Source: Azospirillum lipoferum (lineage in GTDB: Bacteria; Pseudomonadota; Alphaproteobacteria; Azospirillales; Azospirillaceae). Taken from it: DNA of 64,000 nucleotides. Positions within the stretch are counted from its first letter, which is position 1. Every line of letters starts with the position of its first letter. The notes beneath the pieces were generated by a model. It saw only the letters and a program-made list of their open reading frames with translations. It had not been told where the DNA came from and made no database searches. The stretch spans positions 1 through 64,000 of the forward strand of contig NZ_JALJXJ010000006.1 in assembly GCF_024170005.1 (NCBI RefSeq), read 5' to 3'. The translations under genes were made by a program, and so were the position numbers. Positions 24,736 through 34,096 of this stretch are shown here, piece after piece.

Positions 24736-25494
24736 ATGGGCGACCTGAACCAGTTCCTGACCCTGGAGATCTACCGCGGCCTGCTCGTGCTGGCGCGGGT
24801 GGCGGCGGCCATCGGCCTGCTGCCGGGCTTCGGCGAGGCGGCGGTGCCGATGCGGGTGCGGGCGGCGCTGGCGGTCATCGTCACGCTGGTCCTGCTGCCG
24901 GGGGTGGACGGTCTGCCCGACCGCATGCCGGACCAGCCGGTGGAGATGCTGCGCGCGCTGGCGGGTGAGACGCTGGTCGGCGCCTATCTCGGCCTCGGCG
25001 CCCGGCTGTTCATGGCCGCCCTCCAGACCACCGGCGCCCTGGCGGCCCAGGTGGTGGGCCTCAGCAACCCCTTCTCGATGGCGGCGGCGGGGTTCGAGGG
25101 CGGATCGGTGCTGTCCGGCGTGCTGCTGATCGGCGGGCTGGCCCTGCTGTTCGCATCGGACGTGCATTACCTGATGATCGGCGCGCTGGCCCGCTCCTAC
25201 GGCTCCTGGCCGGCGGGGGTGTTCCCCGACCTCGGCATGGTCGCCCAGCGCTTCGCCGAACTGCTGGCGACCACCTTCCGGCTGGGGGTGGGGCTGGCTG
25301 CGCCCTTCATCCTCTATGGGCTGGTGGTCAATCTGGCCTTGGGGCTGGTCAACCGGGTGATGCCGGCGATGCCGGTCTATTTCGTCGCGACGCCGGGCGT
25401 TCTGATGATCGGCATGGGCCTGTTCATGGCGACTGCCGGCGCGATGCTGACCGCCTTCGTCGCCGCACTCGGCGGCTGGCTGTCGGGGTCCTGA
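24736..25494 (+). CDS. fliR: Flagellar export gate protein FliR
   Basis: The 252-residue hydrophobic protein has about six membrane segments and FliR landmarks: LLPGFGEAAVPMRVRAALA (about 27-45), AGETLVGAYLGLGARLFMAA and QVVGLSNPFSM. It completes the FliP/FliQ/FliR gate and contacts FlhB. The ATG at 24736 lies 4 bases after the flhA stop; the longer frame upstream is flhA sequence read in another frame. Confidence 0.94.
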   Translation: MGDLNQFLTLEIYRGLLVLARVAAAIGLLPGFGEAAVPMRVRAALAVIVTLVLLPGVDGLPDRMPDQPVEMLRALAGETLVGAYLGLGARLFMAALQTTGALAAQVVGLSNPFSMAAAGFEGGSVLSGVLLIGGLALLFASDVHYLMIGALARSYGSWPAGVFPDLGMVAQRFAELLATTFRLGVGLAAPFILYGLVVNLALGLVNRVMPAMPVYFVATPGVLMIGMGLFMATAGAMLTAFVAALGGWLSGS

Positions 25495-25511
25495 CTTCCG
25501 GAGATTGAGCC

Positions 25512-26609
25512 ATGGCGGAACAGGACGACGAACAGAAGACCGAGGAACCGACGGAGAAACGCCTGCGCGAGGCGGCGGAGAAGGGCGACGTTCCCCGTGC
25601 CCGCGACGTCGGCCTGCTGTCGGCGATGGTCGCCGCCTGGATGATCGTGCTGATGGTGGTGCCCGGCGTCGCCGCGAACCTGTCGGCGCTGCTGCTGCCG
25701 CTGATCGAGAACCCGGACGACATCCGCATCGACGGCAGCGCCATCGACGTCATCCACAGCCTGCATTGGCTGATCGGTGGCGTCGCCGTGGCCCTGCTGC
25801 CGGTGCTGGGCATCCTGCTGGCCGGGGCGGTGGTATCGGCGCTGGGGCAGGGGCAATTCGTCGTCGCCTCCGATCGCATCCGCCCGAAATGGTCGCATCT
25901 GTCGCCGGCATCGGGCTGGAAGCGGATGGCCGGCCGGCCGGCACTGGTCGAATTCGCCAAGAGCCTGGTCAAGCTCGCCATCATCAGCATCGCGGCATGG
26001 AACGCGCTGGCACCCTACATCGCATGGACGGAGGATACTGTGGGCATGGACGTCGCCGGATTGCCCGTGCTGCTGCGGGACGTGACCTTGCGGCTGCTGC
26101 TGGCGGTCCTGCTGGCGACCGTGCTGATGGCGGCGGTGGATGTGCTGTGGAACCGCCTGGAATGGCGCCGCCGCCTGCGCATGAGCCACCAGGAGATCAA
26201 GGACGAGTTCAAGCAGAGCGAGGGTGATCCCCACGCCAAGGCCCGCCTGCGCGACATCCGCCGCTCGCGCTCCAAGAAGCGGATGATGGCGAACGTGCCG
26301 CGGGCCACGGTGGTCATCACCAACCCCACCCATTTCGCCGTGGCGTTGGAATACGAGCGCGGCCGAACCGCCGCCCCGATCTGCCTCGCCAAGGGCGCCG
26401 ACCTGATCGCGCTGCGCATCCGCGCGCTGGCCCAGGAGCACGGCATCCCCATCGTCGAGAATCCGCCGCTGGCCCGCGCCCTCCATGCCTCGGCGGAGGT
26501 CGATGCGACCATTCCGCTCCAGCACTATCAGGCGGTGGCGGAGGTCATCACCTATGTGCTGAAGCTGAAGGGTCGCATCATCCCCTCTCCCCCCCGGGGA
26601 GAGGGTTAG
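25512..26609 (+). CDS. flhB: Flagellar export switch protein FlhB with repeat-derived tail
   Basis: The 365-residue protein has the FlhB N-terminus (EEPTEKRLREAAEKGDVPRA, about 11-30), four membrane helices, and a cytoplasmic domain with the autocleavage motif Asn-Pro-Thr-His (about residues 272-275). Cleavage there switches export from rod/hook to filament substrates. The last residues, IIPSPPRGEG, and the TAG stop are encoded by a dispersed palindromic repeat (copy C) that starts inside the gene. The native C-terminus was therefore probably replaced. Elsewhere the FlhB tail is variable, so function may be unaffected. Confidence 0.95.
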   Translation: MAEQDDEQKTEEPTEKRLREAAEKGDVPRARDVGLLSAMVAAWMIVLMVVPGVAANLSALLLPLIENPDDIRIDGSAIDVIHSLHWLIGGVAVALLPVLGILLAGAVVSALGQGQFVVASDRIRPKWSHLSPASGWKRMAGRPALVEFAKSLVKLAIISIAAWNALAPYIAWTEDTVGMDVAGLPVLLRDVTLRLLLAVLLATVLMAAVDVLWNRLEWRRRLRMSHQEIKDEFKQSEGDPHAKARLRDIRRSRSKKRMMANVPRATVVITNPTHFAVALEYERGRTAAPICLAKGADLIALRIRALAQEHGIPIVENPPLARALHASAEVDATIPLQHYQAVAEVITYVLKLKGRIIPSPPRGEG

Positions 26610-26660
26610 GGTGAGGGGGCGCGCGGCGAGGATCATCAAATATCGCGCGCCCTCACCCCT
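26582..26660. repeat. Dispersed palindromic repeat with partial core (copy C)
   Basis: The palindrome CCCTCTCCCC (26583-26592) and GGGGAGAGGG (26596-26605) is followed by TTAGGGTGAGGGGGC, then GGCGAGGATCATCAA. This matches the right side of the 50.6-kb composite in reverse orientation (GGCGAGGATCTTCAA there). It ends at CGCGCCCTCACCCC, so it is a shortened composite. It overlaps the end of flhB and supplies its stop codon. Confidence 0.8.
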
Positions 26661-26725
26661 TGCCATCCCGCCAGCCGCGTGCCAGGAACGGAGCAGCCAG
26701 TCCGTGACGTGATGGGGGACCCCCG

Positions 26726-27880
26726 ATGCCGCCGCTCTCTGCAAAGCCCGCCGCCAAACCCGCGCCCAAATCGGCGGCCGGATCGCTCGCCGGCTTCTGC
26801 CCCTGGGCGGCGGAGGACGGCGTGCGGGTCTACCTGCGCCCGGTCGGGCTGATGCCCATCGCCGCCTGGGCCAAGGGCGCGGCGGTGCCGCTGGCCGGCG
26901 GACGCTTTGCCTTCTCCACCGCCGAACTGATCGTCCGCGATGCCGGTTCGCGCATCGACCGCGCCTTCGCGCCGCTGTCGGAGATCATGGCCTGGGGCTG
27001 GGAACGCTCCCGCGCGGTGGCGGAGGCGCTGGACCGCCAGCTCGGCGCCCTGACCCGCGTCCGCGCGCCCTTCGCCGGACTGTCGCCCGACCGGCCGCTG
27101 ATCATGGGCATCGTCAACGTCACGCCGGACAGCTTCTCCGATGGCGGCGACTTCCTCGACCCCGCCGCCGCCATCGCCCATGGCGAGGCAATGCTGGCGG
27201 CCGGTGCCGACATCCTCGACATCGGCGGCGAGTCCACCCGCCCCGGTGCCGACCCGGTCCCGCCGGAGGAGGAGGAGCGGCGCGTCCTGCCGGTCATCCG
27301 CCATTTCGCGGCAAAGGGTGCCGCCGTCTCGGTCGACACCCGCCACGCCCTGGTGATGGAGTCCGCCGCCGCGGCCGGCGCCCGCATCGTCAACGACATC
27401 GCCGGTCTGTCCGATCCGGACGCGCTGCCGGTGGTCGCGCGCACCGCCACTCCGGTCGTCGTCATGCACATGCAGGGCGACCCCGGCACCATGCAGGCCA
27501 ACCCGACCTACCGCGACGCCGCACTCGACGTGTTCGACTGGCTGGAGGAGCGGGTCGCCCGCTGCGTCGCGGCCGGCGTGGCCCCGGAGCGCATCGCCAT
27601 CGATCCCGGCATCGGCTTCGGCAAGAGGACGGAGCACAATCTGGAGATCCTGCGCCACACGTCATTGTACCATGCCCTTGGCTGCATGGTGCTGATCGGC
27701 CTGTCGCGCAAGGGCTTCATCGGCCGGCTGTCGCGCGAGGAGCCGCCGAAGGAGCGGCTGCCCGGCTCGCTCGCCGCCGGGCTGGAGACACTGAACCAGG
27801 GGGCGCAGATCCTGCGCGTCCACGATGTGGCGGAGACGGCGCAGGCCCGTGCCCTGTGGGAGGCGCTGCATCCCCGGTAA
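26726..27880 (+). CDS. folP: Dihydropteroate synthase with N-terminal extension
   Basis: The 384-residue protein contains a full DHPS TIM barrel from about residue 118: IMGIVNVTPDSFSDGGDFLD (near 126), DIGGESTRPGA (near 165), VSVDTRHA, NDIAGLSD and VVMHMQGDPGTMQ. It joins 6-hydroxymethyl-dihydropterin pyrophosphate with p-aminobenzoate in folate synthesis and is the sulfonamide target. The first 115 residues, with FCPWAAEDGVRVYLRPVGL, form an extra domain also known in other alphaproteobacterial FolP proteins; its role is unknown. It lies downstream of flhB rather than of ftsH, the usual neighbour. A small hairpin (27881-27898) follows the stop. Confidence 0.94.
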   Translation: MPPLSAKPAAKPAPKSAAGSLAGFCPWAAEDGVRVYLRPVGLMPIAAWAKGAAVPLAGGRFAFSTAELIVRDAGSRIDRAFAPLSEIMAWGWERSRAVAEALDRQLGALTRVRAPFAGLSPDRPLIMGIVNVTPDSFSDGGDFLDPAAAIAHGEAMLAAGADILDIGGESTRPGADPVPPEEEERRVLPVIRHFAAKGAAVSVDTRHALVMESAAAAGARIVNDIAGLSDPDALPVVARTATPVVVMHMQGDPGTMQANPTYRDAALDVFDWLEERVARCVAAGVAPERIAIDPGIGFGKRTEHNLEILRHTSLYHALGCMVLIGLSRKGFIGRLSREEPPKERLPGSLAAGLETLNQGAQILRVHDVAETAQARALWEALHPR

Positions 27881-27898
27881 GGGCCGCGACTGCGGCCC
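27881..27898. terminator. Hairpin immediately after folP
   Basis: GGGCCGC (27881-27887) pairs with GCGGCCC (27892-27898) around GACT, starting at the base after the folP stop. It lacks a T-run. It may end the folP transcript or protect its 3' end. Confidence 0.45.
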
Positions 27899-28104
27899 CG
27901 CAGGCCCATGCCGGCGTAGGCAAGCGGCCGAACGGCCGCGCCCGCCGATTGAGGGCAAAGATGAGTCAGCTGTAACCCTTTCGCGCAGCCGCCGATGGGG
28001 CCTTGACCCGGCCCGGCTGCCGGGTGAAGAAACATCCTTCGCTTGTACATCCGGACCCGCACCCCGACATGCGGGGCTGGAGACGGTTTCTGCACGAGGT
28101 TTTC

Positions 28105-29478
28105 ATGACGCGACACCTGTTCGGCACCGACGGCATCCGTGGCACCGCCAACATCGACCCGATGACCGCCGAAACGGCCCTGCGCGTGGCGATGGCGACC
28201 GCCTTGCAGTTCCGCCGCGGCGACCACCGCCACCGGGTGGTGATCGGCAAGGACACCCGCCTGTCCGGCTATCTGCTGGAACCGGCGCTGACCGCCGGCT
28301 TCATCTCCATGGGGATGGACGTGGTGCTGGTCGGGCCGCTGCCGACCCCGGCGGTCGCCATGCTGACCCGCTCGCTCCGCGCCGACATGGGCGTCGTGAT
28401 CTCCGCCTCGCACAACCCCTATCAGGACAACGGCATCAAGCTGTTCGGCCCCGACGGCTACAAGCTGTCGGACGAGGTCGAGGCCGCCATCGAGCGGCGC
28501 ATGGCGCTGCCCTTCGCTCCCGACCTCGCCGGCCCGGCCGATCTCGGCCGCGCCAGCCGGCTGGACGACGCCACCGGCCGCTACATCGAATATGTGAAGA
28601 ACACCTTCCCGCGCGGCCTGCGGCTCGACGGGCTGAAGATCGTCGTCGACTGCGCCAACGGCGCCGCCTACAAGGTGGCGCCCAAGGTGCTGTACGAGCT
28701 GGGCGCCGACGTGGTCCCGGTCGGCGTCACCCCTGACGGCACCAACATCAACAAGGGCTGCGGCGCAACATCCACCCAGACCTTGCAGGAGCAGGTGGTC
28801 GCCCATGGCGCCCATCTCGGCATCGCGCTGGACGGCGACGCCGACCGCCTGATCATGGTGGACGAGGCCGGCCGTCCGATCGACGGCGACCAGCTGATGA
28901 CCCTGATCGCCACCTCCTGGGCGCGGTCGCAGACCCTGCGCGGCGGCGGCGTCGTCGCCACCGTCATGTCCAACCTGGGCATGGAACGCCATCTCGGCGG
29001 GCTCGGCCTGCATCTGGCGCGCACGCCGGTCGGCGACCGCTATGTCGTCGAGATGATGCGCGAGCGCGGCTACAATGTCGGCGGCGAGCAGTCGGGCCAT
29101 GTCGTGCTGTCCGACTATTCCACCACCGGCGACGGGCTGATCGCGGCGCTTCAGGTGCTGGCGGTGCTGATCCAGGCCGATGGCCGGTCGGCCAGCGAGG
29201 TCTGCCGCGTGTTCGATCCGGTGCCGCAGAAGCTGACCAACGTCCGCTTCACCGCCGGGACCAGGCCGCTGGAGGATGCCGTCGTCCAGCAGGCGATCAA
29301 GGACGGCGAGGCGCGTCTGGCATCGAGTGGCCGCCTGCTGATCCGCAAGTCCGGCACCGAGCCGCTTATCCGCGTGATGGCGGAAGGCGACGACGCGGCG
29401 CTGGTCCACAGCGTGGTCGCCGACATCGCCGAGGCCATCCAGGCCAGCGCAACCCGCAGCCTGGAGGCCGCGCAATGA
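28105..29478 (+). CDS. glmM: Phosphoglucosamine mutase
   Basis: The 457-residue product has the alpha-D-phosphohexomutase layout of GlmM: N-terminal [11 protein letters not shown] (about 5-15), the phosphoserine loop [17 protein letters not shown] (about 99-115, active Ser near 101), the metal-binding loop DGDADR (near 243), the sugar-binding GGEQSGH (near 329) and the C-terminal phosphate-binding [15 protein letters not shown]. It converts glucosamine-6-phosphate to glucosamine-1-phosphate for UDP-GlcNAc and cell wall synthesis. The start is set by homology; upstream in-frame codons lack coding character. The stop overlaps thiD by 4 bases. Confidence 0.95.
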   Translation: MTRHLFGTDGIRGTANIDPMTAETALRVAMATALQFRRGDHRHRVVIGKDTRLSGYLLEPALTAGFISMGMDVVLVGPLPTPAVAMLTRSLRADMGVVISASHNPYQDNGIKLFGPDGYKLSDEVEAAIERRMALPFAPDLAGPADLGRASRLDDATGRYIEYVKNTFPRGLRLDGLKIVVDCANGAAYKVAPKVLYELGADVVPVGVTPDGTNINKGCGATSTQTLQEQVVAHGAHLGIALDGDADRLIMVDEAGRPIDGDQLMTLIATSWARSQTLRGGGVVATVMSNLGMERHLGGLGLHLARTPVGDRYVVEMMRERGYNVGGEQSGHVVLSDYSTTGDGLIAALQVLAVLIQADGRSASEVCRVFDPVPQKLTNVRFTAGTRPLEDAVVQQAIKDGEARLASSGRLLIRKSGTEPLIRVMAEGDDAALVHSVVADIAEAIQASATRSLEAAQ

Positions 29479-30305
29479 GCGCCGACAGTGTGAATGGCAG
29501 CACCATCAACGGACGCGTCCTGATCGTCGCCGGGTCGGATTCCGGCGGCGGGGCCGGTATCCAGGCCGACATCAAGGCGGTCAGCGCGCTCGGCGCCTAT
29601 GCCATGACGGCCATCGCCGCGCTGACGGCGCAGAACACCACCGGCGTCTATGGCGTGGTGCCGGTCGACCCGGCCTTCGTCGCCTTGCAGATGAAGCTGG
29701 TGCTGGAGGATATCGGCGCCGACGCGGTGAAGATCGGCATGCTCGCCAACGCTCCGGTCATCGAGGCGGTGGCGGCGGAGTATGAGGAACGCGCGGTCAA
29801 CGTGCCGCTGGTCCTCGATCCGGTGATGATCGCCAAGAGCGGCCACCATCTGCTCGATCCCGACGCCGTGCTGACCCTGCGCAAGCGCCTGCTGCCGCTG
29901 GCCGAGGTGGTGACGCCCAACCTGCCGGAAGCCGAGGCTCTGACCGACCTGCCGATCCGCGACCTCGACGACATGCGCCGCGCCGCCGAACTGATGCTCA
30001 GCTTCGGCCCGAAATCGGTGCTGCTGAAGGGCGGCCATCTGGAGGATGACAGCCTCTACGACCTGCTGCTGACGGAGGAGGGCGAGACGGTGTTCGAGGG
30101 CCGCCGCGTCCACACCCCCCACACCCACGGCACCGGCTGCACCCTGTCCTCGGCCATCGCCGCCGGTCTGGCCCAGGGGCTGAGCACCCATGACGCGGTG
30201 GCGCGGGCGCGGCGCTATGTCGAGACGGCGATCCTCACCGCGCCCGGCTTTGGCCATGGCCACGGCCCGCTCAACCACCTGCACACGGTGCGGGAGTTTT
30301 CGTAA
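29475..30305 (+). CDS. thiD: Hydroxymethylpyrimidine/phosphomethylpyrimidine kinase
   Basis: The 276-residue protein is a ribokinase-fold Thi[18 protein letters not shown] near residue 18, KIGMLAN (about 93-99), VVLDPVM-type strand [13 protein letters not shown] (about 114), and the anion-hole/active-site loop [14 protein letters not shown] near 217. It phosphorylates HMP and HMP-P in thiamine pyrophosphate synthesis. It overlaps glmM by ATGA; no thiamine riboswitch is possible in that junction. It ends 22 bases from the convergent regA. Confidence 0.94.
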   Translation: MSADSVNGSTINGRVLIVAGSDSGGGAGIQADIKAVSALGAYAMTAIAALTAQNTTGVYGVVPVDPAFVALQMKLVLEDIGADAVKIGMLANAPVIEAVAAEYEERAVNVPLVLDPVMIAKSGHHLLDPDAVLTLRKRLLPLAEVVTPNLPEAEALTDLPIRDLDDMRRAAELMLSFGPKSVLLKGGHLEDDSLYDLLLTEEGETVFEGRRVHTPHTHGTGCTLSSAIAAGLAQGLSTHDAVARARRYVETAILTAPGFGHGHGPLNHLHTVREFS

Positions 30306-30327
30306 GGGGGCAGGGGCGGGCGCCCGC

Positions 30328-30882
30328 TCACGGCACCCGCTTCTTCTCCAGCTTGCGCGCCAGCGTGCGCCGGTGCATGCCGAGCCGCCTTGCGGTCTCC
30401 GAGATGTTGAAGTTCGTCTCCACCAGCGTTTCGTGGATGCGCTCCCATTCCAGATTCTTGATCGAGGTGGTGCGGGCGGCGGGGGCGATGGAGGTGTCGC
30501 CTTCGGTGCGCTCGAAGGCCGCTTCGATGTCGTCGGTGTTGGACGGCTTGGCCAGATAGTGGCAGGCGCCCAGCTTGATCGCCTCCACCGCCGTGGCGAT
30601 GCTGGCGAAGCCGGTCAGCACGACGATGCGGGTCTCCTCGTCCGCCTCGTGCAGTTCCTTCACGCATTCCAGGCCCGACCCGGTGGCGAGCTTCAGGTCG
30701 ATCACCGCATAGTCGGGGTCCACCGTCTGCAAAAGCTCCCGCATCTCCTCCAGCCCGGCGCAGGCATGGACCTCGTAGCCGCGCCGTTCGAAGGACCGGC
30801 GCAGCGCGCGGGCGAAGGAGGCATCGTCCTCGACGATCAGCAGGGTGCGGAGGGCTTCCTCTTCCAACTCAGTCGTCTCCAT
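30328..30882 (-). CDS. regA: Redox response regulator RegA/ActR/PrrA
   Basis: The 184-residue protein has a receiver domain (acidic pocket IVEDD about 16-20, phospho-acceptor Asp62 in AVIDLKLATGSG, Lys in YLAKPSN) and a short C-terminal Fis-type helix-turn-helix (NISETARRLGMHRRTLARKL, about 159-178) that is nearly invariant in RegA-class regulators. It controls respiration, carbon and nitrogen fixation genes in response to redox state in related bacteria. It overlaps regB by 14 bases and is the last gene of the cyo-SURF1-regBA row. Confidence 0.95.
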   Translation of the reverse strand: METTELEEEALRTLLIVEDDASFARALRRSFERRGYEVHACAGLEEMRELLQTVDPDYAVIDLKLATGSGLECVKELHEADEETRIVVLTGFASIATAVEAIKLGACHYLAKPSNTDDIEAAFERTEGDTSIAPAARTTSIKNLEWERIHETLVETNFNISETARRLGMHRRTLARKLEKKRVP

Positions 30883-32182
30883 CGGCGCCTCCCGGCGACA
30901 GGGCGGACAGCGGCAGGGTCAGCGTCACGGTGGCGCCGCCGCCGGCCCGGTTCTTGGCCGACACCGTCCCGCCCAGCTTGCGCAGCACATTCATCACCAG
31001 GAACAGGCCGAGCCCGCTGCCCGGCCGCTTCTTGGTGGAGCGGTAGGGCTTGCCCAGCTCCTCGAGGATGGCGGGGTCGAAGCCCTGGCCGGCATCGTTG
31101 ACCGCCACCACCAGATTGTCGCCCTGGCGCAAGGCGGCGACGCCGATCCAGTGCGGCGAGGCCTCCAGCGCATTGTCCAGAACGTTGAACAGCACCTGTT
31201 TCAGGGCGAGGTCGGCGATCATCCGTTCCTGCGGGCCGACGGTGTTGTCATAGTCGAAGCGCTTGGGAGACCGGCTGGACAGCCAGTCCTCCACCAGCCC
31301 GTCGAGGAAGCCCTTCACCGTGGTGCGCACCGTGCCTTCGCCGCGCGCCTCGCCCGACGACATCAGGATGCCCGACACGATGGTCTTGCAGCGGTCGATC
31401 TGGTTCTGCATCTCCGCCATCTCGTCCACCAGATCGGGATCGGACTTCAGCGCCGGCATGCGGCGCCAGTCGTTGAGGATCACCGACAGGGTGGCGAGCG
31501 GCGTCCCCAGCTCATGCGCCGCCCCCGAGGCCAGCAGGCCCATGCGGACGATGTGCGCCTCCTCCATGGAACGCTGGCGCAACTCGGCCAGATAGGCGTC
31601 GCGGGCGCGCAGGTTGCGGTTGATCTGGGTGAGGAAGGGCACCAGCAGGCTCGCCGCCAGCACGAAGCAGATGAACATGCCCTGGATGTGCAGGCTGAAC
31701 AGCTCGCCCTCATAGGCGGGCGGCAGGGGAAGCGGCTGGTGGGTACCGATCAGCCAGGTGAAGCCGGCGGTCGCCACCAGAACCAGCGCCCAGGCCGACC
31801 ACGCCTCCAGCAGCACCGCTCCCAGCGCCACCTGAAGAAGATACAGTGAGATGAAGGGGTTGGAGGCACCACCGCTGAGATAGAGCTGCAAGGTCAGCGC
31901 CCAGACGTCGATCAGCAGCTCCAGGAAAAGCTGGGTGTTGGAAACGTTGGCGCTGCGCCGGATCTGGATCAGGCTGGCGATGTTCAGCGCGATCAGGACG
32001 AAGATCACCGCGGCCATCGGCAGCAGCGGCAGGCGGATGCCCATCTGCGCATGGACGATCAGGATCGTCACGATCTGCCCGACGACGGCAAGCCAACGCA
32101 GCTGGACGAGCAGGAACAGGTTTTTGCGGTCGGTGGTGTCGCGCACGAAAGACGTCCTGTTCCTCGCCCGGTTCATCAGCAC
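30869..32182 (-). CDS. regB: Redox sensor histidine kinase RegB/ActS/PrrB
   Basis: The 437-residue protein has six N-terminal membrane helices (about 25-190) with the quinone-sensing motif GGASNPF (104-110), an H-box ASGAAHELGTPLAT with phospho-accepting His223, and the catalytic ATPase region with NALEASPHW and GSGLGLFLV. Cys265 in QIDRCK falls at the position of the redox-active cysteine described for Rhodobacter RegB. It should autophosphorylate under reducing conditions and pass phosphate to RegA. It lies 53 bases after the SURF1 gene on the same strand as the oxidase operon, an arrangement that ties the sensor to a terminal oxidase. Confidence 0.95.
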   Translation of the reverse strand: MLMNRARNRTSFVRDTTDRKNLFLLVQLRWLAVVGQIVTILIVHAQMGIRLPLLPMAAVIFVLIALNIASLIQIRRSANVSNTQLFLELLIDVWALTLQLYLSGGASNPFISLYLLQVALGAVLLEAWSAWALVLVATAGFTWLIGTHQPLPLPPAYEGELFSLHIQGMFICFVLAASLLVPFLTQINRNLRARDAYLAELRQRSMEEAHIVRMGLLASGAAHELGTPLATLSVILNDWRRMPALKSDPDLVDEMAEMQNQIDRCKTIVSGILMSSGEARGEGTVRTTVKGFLDGLVEDWLSSRSPKRFDYDNTVGPQERMIADLALKQVLFNVLDNALEASPHWIGVAALRQGDNLVVAVNDAGQGFDPAILEELGKPYRSTKKRPGSGLGLFLVMNVLRKLGGTVSAKNRAGGGATVTLTLPLSALSPGGADGDD

Positions 32183-32235
32183 ACCGACTTATATAGACAG
32201 TTACCGGCGGCAGGGGAGTTTTAGGAGCGTCAACC

Positions 32236-33006
32236 TCAAGTGCGTCTGCGCCGCATTTCGCTGCGGACGACGAACAGGACGGCACCTATCAGCATCAGGT
32301 CCAGCGCGAACCAGGTCAGCGCATAGCCGAGATGGCTGTTGGGGAAGCTGACCACCGTCAGCCCGCCGACCGGCCAGCCGCCGGGATTGCGGGTGGCGTC
32401 GGCGTCTATGAAGTATGGGGCGACCTGCTCCAGCCCCTTCGCGGCGGCGATGGCGGCGACGTCGCGGGAATACCAGCGGCCGGCGGCCGGGTCGTTGCTG
32501 CGCAGGAATCCGCCCTTCGGCTCGGTGACGCGCAGCAGGCCGGCAACGGTGACCTCGCCCTGCGGCTGTCCCTCGGCGCGGGTCGCGGGATCGCGCTTTT
32601 CCGGCGGCACGAAGCCGCGGTTGACCAGAACGGTGAAGCCGCGGTCGGTGACCAGCGGGGTCATCACCCAGAAGCCGCCGCCCAGATCGCTGACGGCCTG
32701 CACCAGCGTCTCCCGGTCGTTCAGGAAGCGTCCGGTGACGCCGACCCGGCGGTATTCGTCCGAGGCGGCGGTGACCGACGGCCACGCCTCCGGCCCCGGA
32801 GCGGGAACGGGAGAGGCATGGATGCGGGCGTCCACCCGCTCGATCAGATCGAGCTTCCACACCCGGCGTTCGAGCTGCCAGACGCCGAGTGCCGTCAGGC
32901 CGGCGATGCCGGCCAGGGCCAGAAGGCCGAAGAGGGCCAGCGCCCAGACCGGGCGGGCCCTCTTCTTTGTACCACCCGCGGGGGGCGCGGACGGCAGTCC
33001 GGTCAC
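32236..33006 (-). CDS. SURF1-family oxidase assembly protein
   Basis: The 256-residue product has the SURF1 topology: one membrane helix near the N-terminus (about 21-43, ending in LGVWQLERRVWKLDLIERV), a periplasmic domain with VNRGFVPPEKR, and a second helix near the C-terminus (about 226-247) preceded by HLGYALTWFALDL. SURF1 proteins help insert haem a or o into haem-copper oxidases. Its start overlaps the cyoD stop by 4 bases, so it is dedicated to the cyo oxidase here. The family name Shy1 is used in some bacteria. Confidence 0.92.
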   Translation of the reverse strand: MTGLPSAPPAGGTKKRARPVWALALFGLLALAGIAGLTALGVWQLERRVWKLDLIERVDARIHASPVPAPGPEAWPSVTAASDEYRRVGVTGRFLNDRETLVQAVSDLGGGFWVMTPLVTDRGFTVLVNRGFVPPEKRDPATRAEGQPQGEVTVAGLLRVTEPKGGFLRSNDPAAGRWYSRDVAAIAAAKGLEQVAPYFIDADATRNPGGWPVGGLTVVSFPNSHLGYALTWFALDLMLIGAVLFVVRSEMRRRRT

Positions 33007-33437
33007 GGCATCTTGCTCATGTCGTGGCTCATGCCGGGCATCATGTTGTAGTTCAGGTGATACATCACCCAGAGCGAACCGGCGAACATGATGACCACGA
33101 CGATGATCGTGAAGATCATCGCCAGCATCGACCAGCCGCCTTCGACGCGGCCGTTCATGTGCAGGAAGTAAATCATGTGGACGATGATCTGGACGACGGC
33201 CAGCGCCAGGATCACGACGGTGGTGGTCGTGTTGTCCAGCGTGCCGTTCATCACCAGCCAGAACGGAATGACCGTCAGGATTACCGACAGGACGAACCCG
33301 ATCATATAGCTGCCGAAGGTGCCGTGGGCGCCCGCGGGGTGGCCGTGATCGTCATGACCATGACCGCCGTGGCCATGACCGTGATCATGCCCGTGGCCCT
33401 GATGGGCGTGGTGATCGCTGTGCGCGTGGGTGCTCAT
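33003..33437 (-). CDS. cyoD: Cytochrome bo3 ubiquinol oxidase subunit IV, His-rich N-terminus
   Basis: The 144-residue protein has three membrane helices (about 43-65, 71-93, 106-128) as in CyoD, with the conserved HMIYFLHMN (about 90-98). The first 37 residues are exceptionally rich in His (about 15 His, with repeated Gly-His and Asp-His pairs), a likely metal-binding region absent from E. coli CyoD. The ATG at 33437 overlaps the cyoC stop by 4 bases; a longer frame upstream is cyoC sequence. Subunit IV supports assembly of the CuB site. Confidence 0.92.
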   Translation of the reverse strand: MSTHAHSDHHAHQGHGHDHGHGHGGHGHDDHGHPAGAHGTFGSYMIGFVLSVILTVIPFWLVMNGTLDNTTTTVVILALAVVQIIVHMIYFLHMNGRVEGGWSMLAMIFTIIVVVIMFAGSLWVMYHLNYNMMPGMSHDMSKMP

Positions 33438-34093
33438 CGCAGCGCTCCCATCAGATAGACGAAGGTGAACACACCGATCCAGATGACGTCCAGGAAGTGC
33501 CAGAACATGCTGAGGCACATCAGGCGCCGGCGGTTGGCCGGGATCAGGCCGCGGCGGGCGACCTGGACCATCAGCGTCACCAGCCACACGCTGCCGAAGG
33601 TGACGTGCAGGCCGTGGGTGCCGACCAGCGTGAAGAAGGCCGACAGGAAGGCGCTGCGCCACGGGCCGGCGCCCTCATGGATCAGGTGCGCGAACTCGAA
33701 CAGCTCGATGCCGAGGAAGGCGAGGCCGAACAGCAGCGTGATCACCAGCCAGCCCTGGGTCTGGGCGGTGCGGCCCTTCTCCATCGCCAGCATGGCGAAG
33801 CCGTAGGTGATGGAGGAGAACAGAAGCATGGAGGTGTTCAGCGCCACCAGCTTCAGGTCGAACAGCTCCTTCGGCGTCGGGCCGGCGGCGTAGCTGGTGC
33901 CCAGCACGCCGTAGGTCGCGAACAGCACCGCGAAGATGAGGCAGTCGCTCATCAGGTAGATCCAGAAGCCGAGCGCGGTGCTGGCGGCTTCGTGGGCGTG
34001 CTCGTCCCTCACATAGAAGACGGGCGGGGTGGCGCCGCGCGGGGTGTCGTGCCCCGCGTGGCTGCCGTGCATGGCTTCAACGGTCGTCGTCAT
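33434..34093 (-). CDS. cyoC: Cytochrome bo3 ubiquinol oxidase subunit III
   Basis: The 219-residue protein has five predicted membrane helices and typical subunit III features, including [14 protein letters not shown] (about 42-55), a Glu in [12 protein letters not shown], and the C-terminal [20 protein letters not shown]. Its N-terminus also contains several His (MHGSHAGHD). Subunit III is a structural part of haem-copper quinol oxidases. It lies 3 bases after cyoB. Confidence 0.95.
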   Translation of the reverse strand: MTTTVEAMHGSHAGHDTPRGATPPVFYVRDEHAHEAASTALGFWIYLMSDCLIFAVLFATYGVLGTSYAAGPTPKELFDLKLVALNTSMLLFSSITYGFAMLAMEKGRTAQTQGWLVITLLFGLAFLGIELFEFAHLIHEGAGPWRSAFLSAFFTLVGTHGLHVTFGSVWLVTLMVQVARRGLIPANRRRLMCLSMFWHFLDVIWIGVFTFVYLMGALR

Positions 34094-34096
34094 GCT

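Noticed and set aside
29440..29490. A thiamine riboswitch for thiD
   Set aside because: thiD overlaps glmM by 4 bases, leaving no leader, and no THI-box core was seen.
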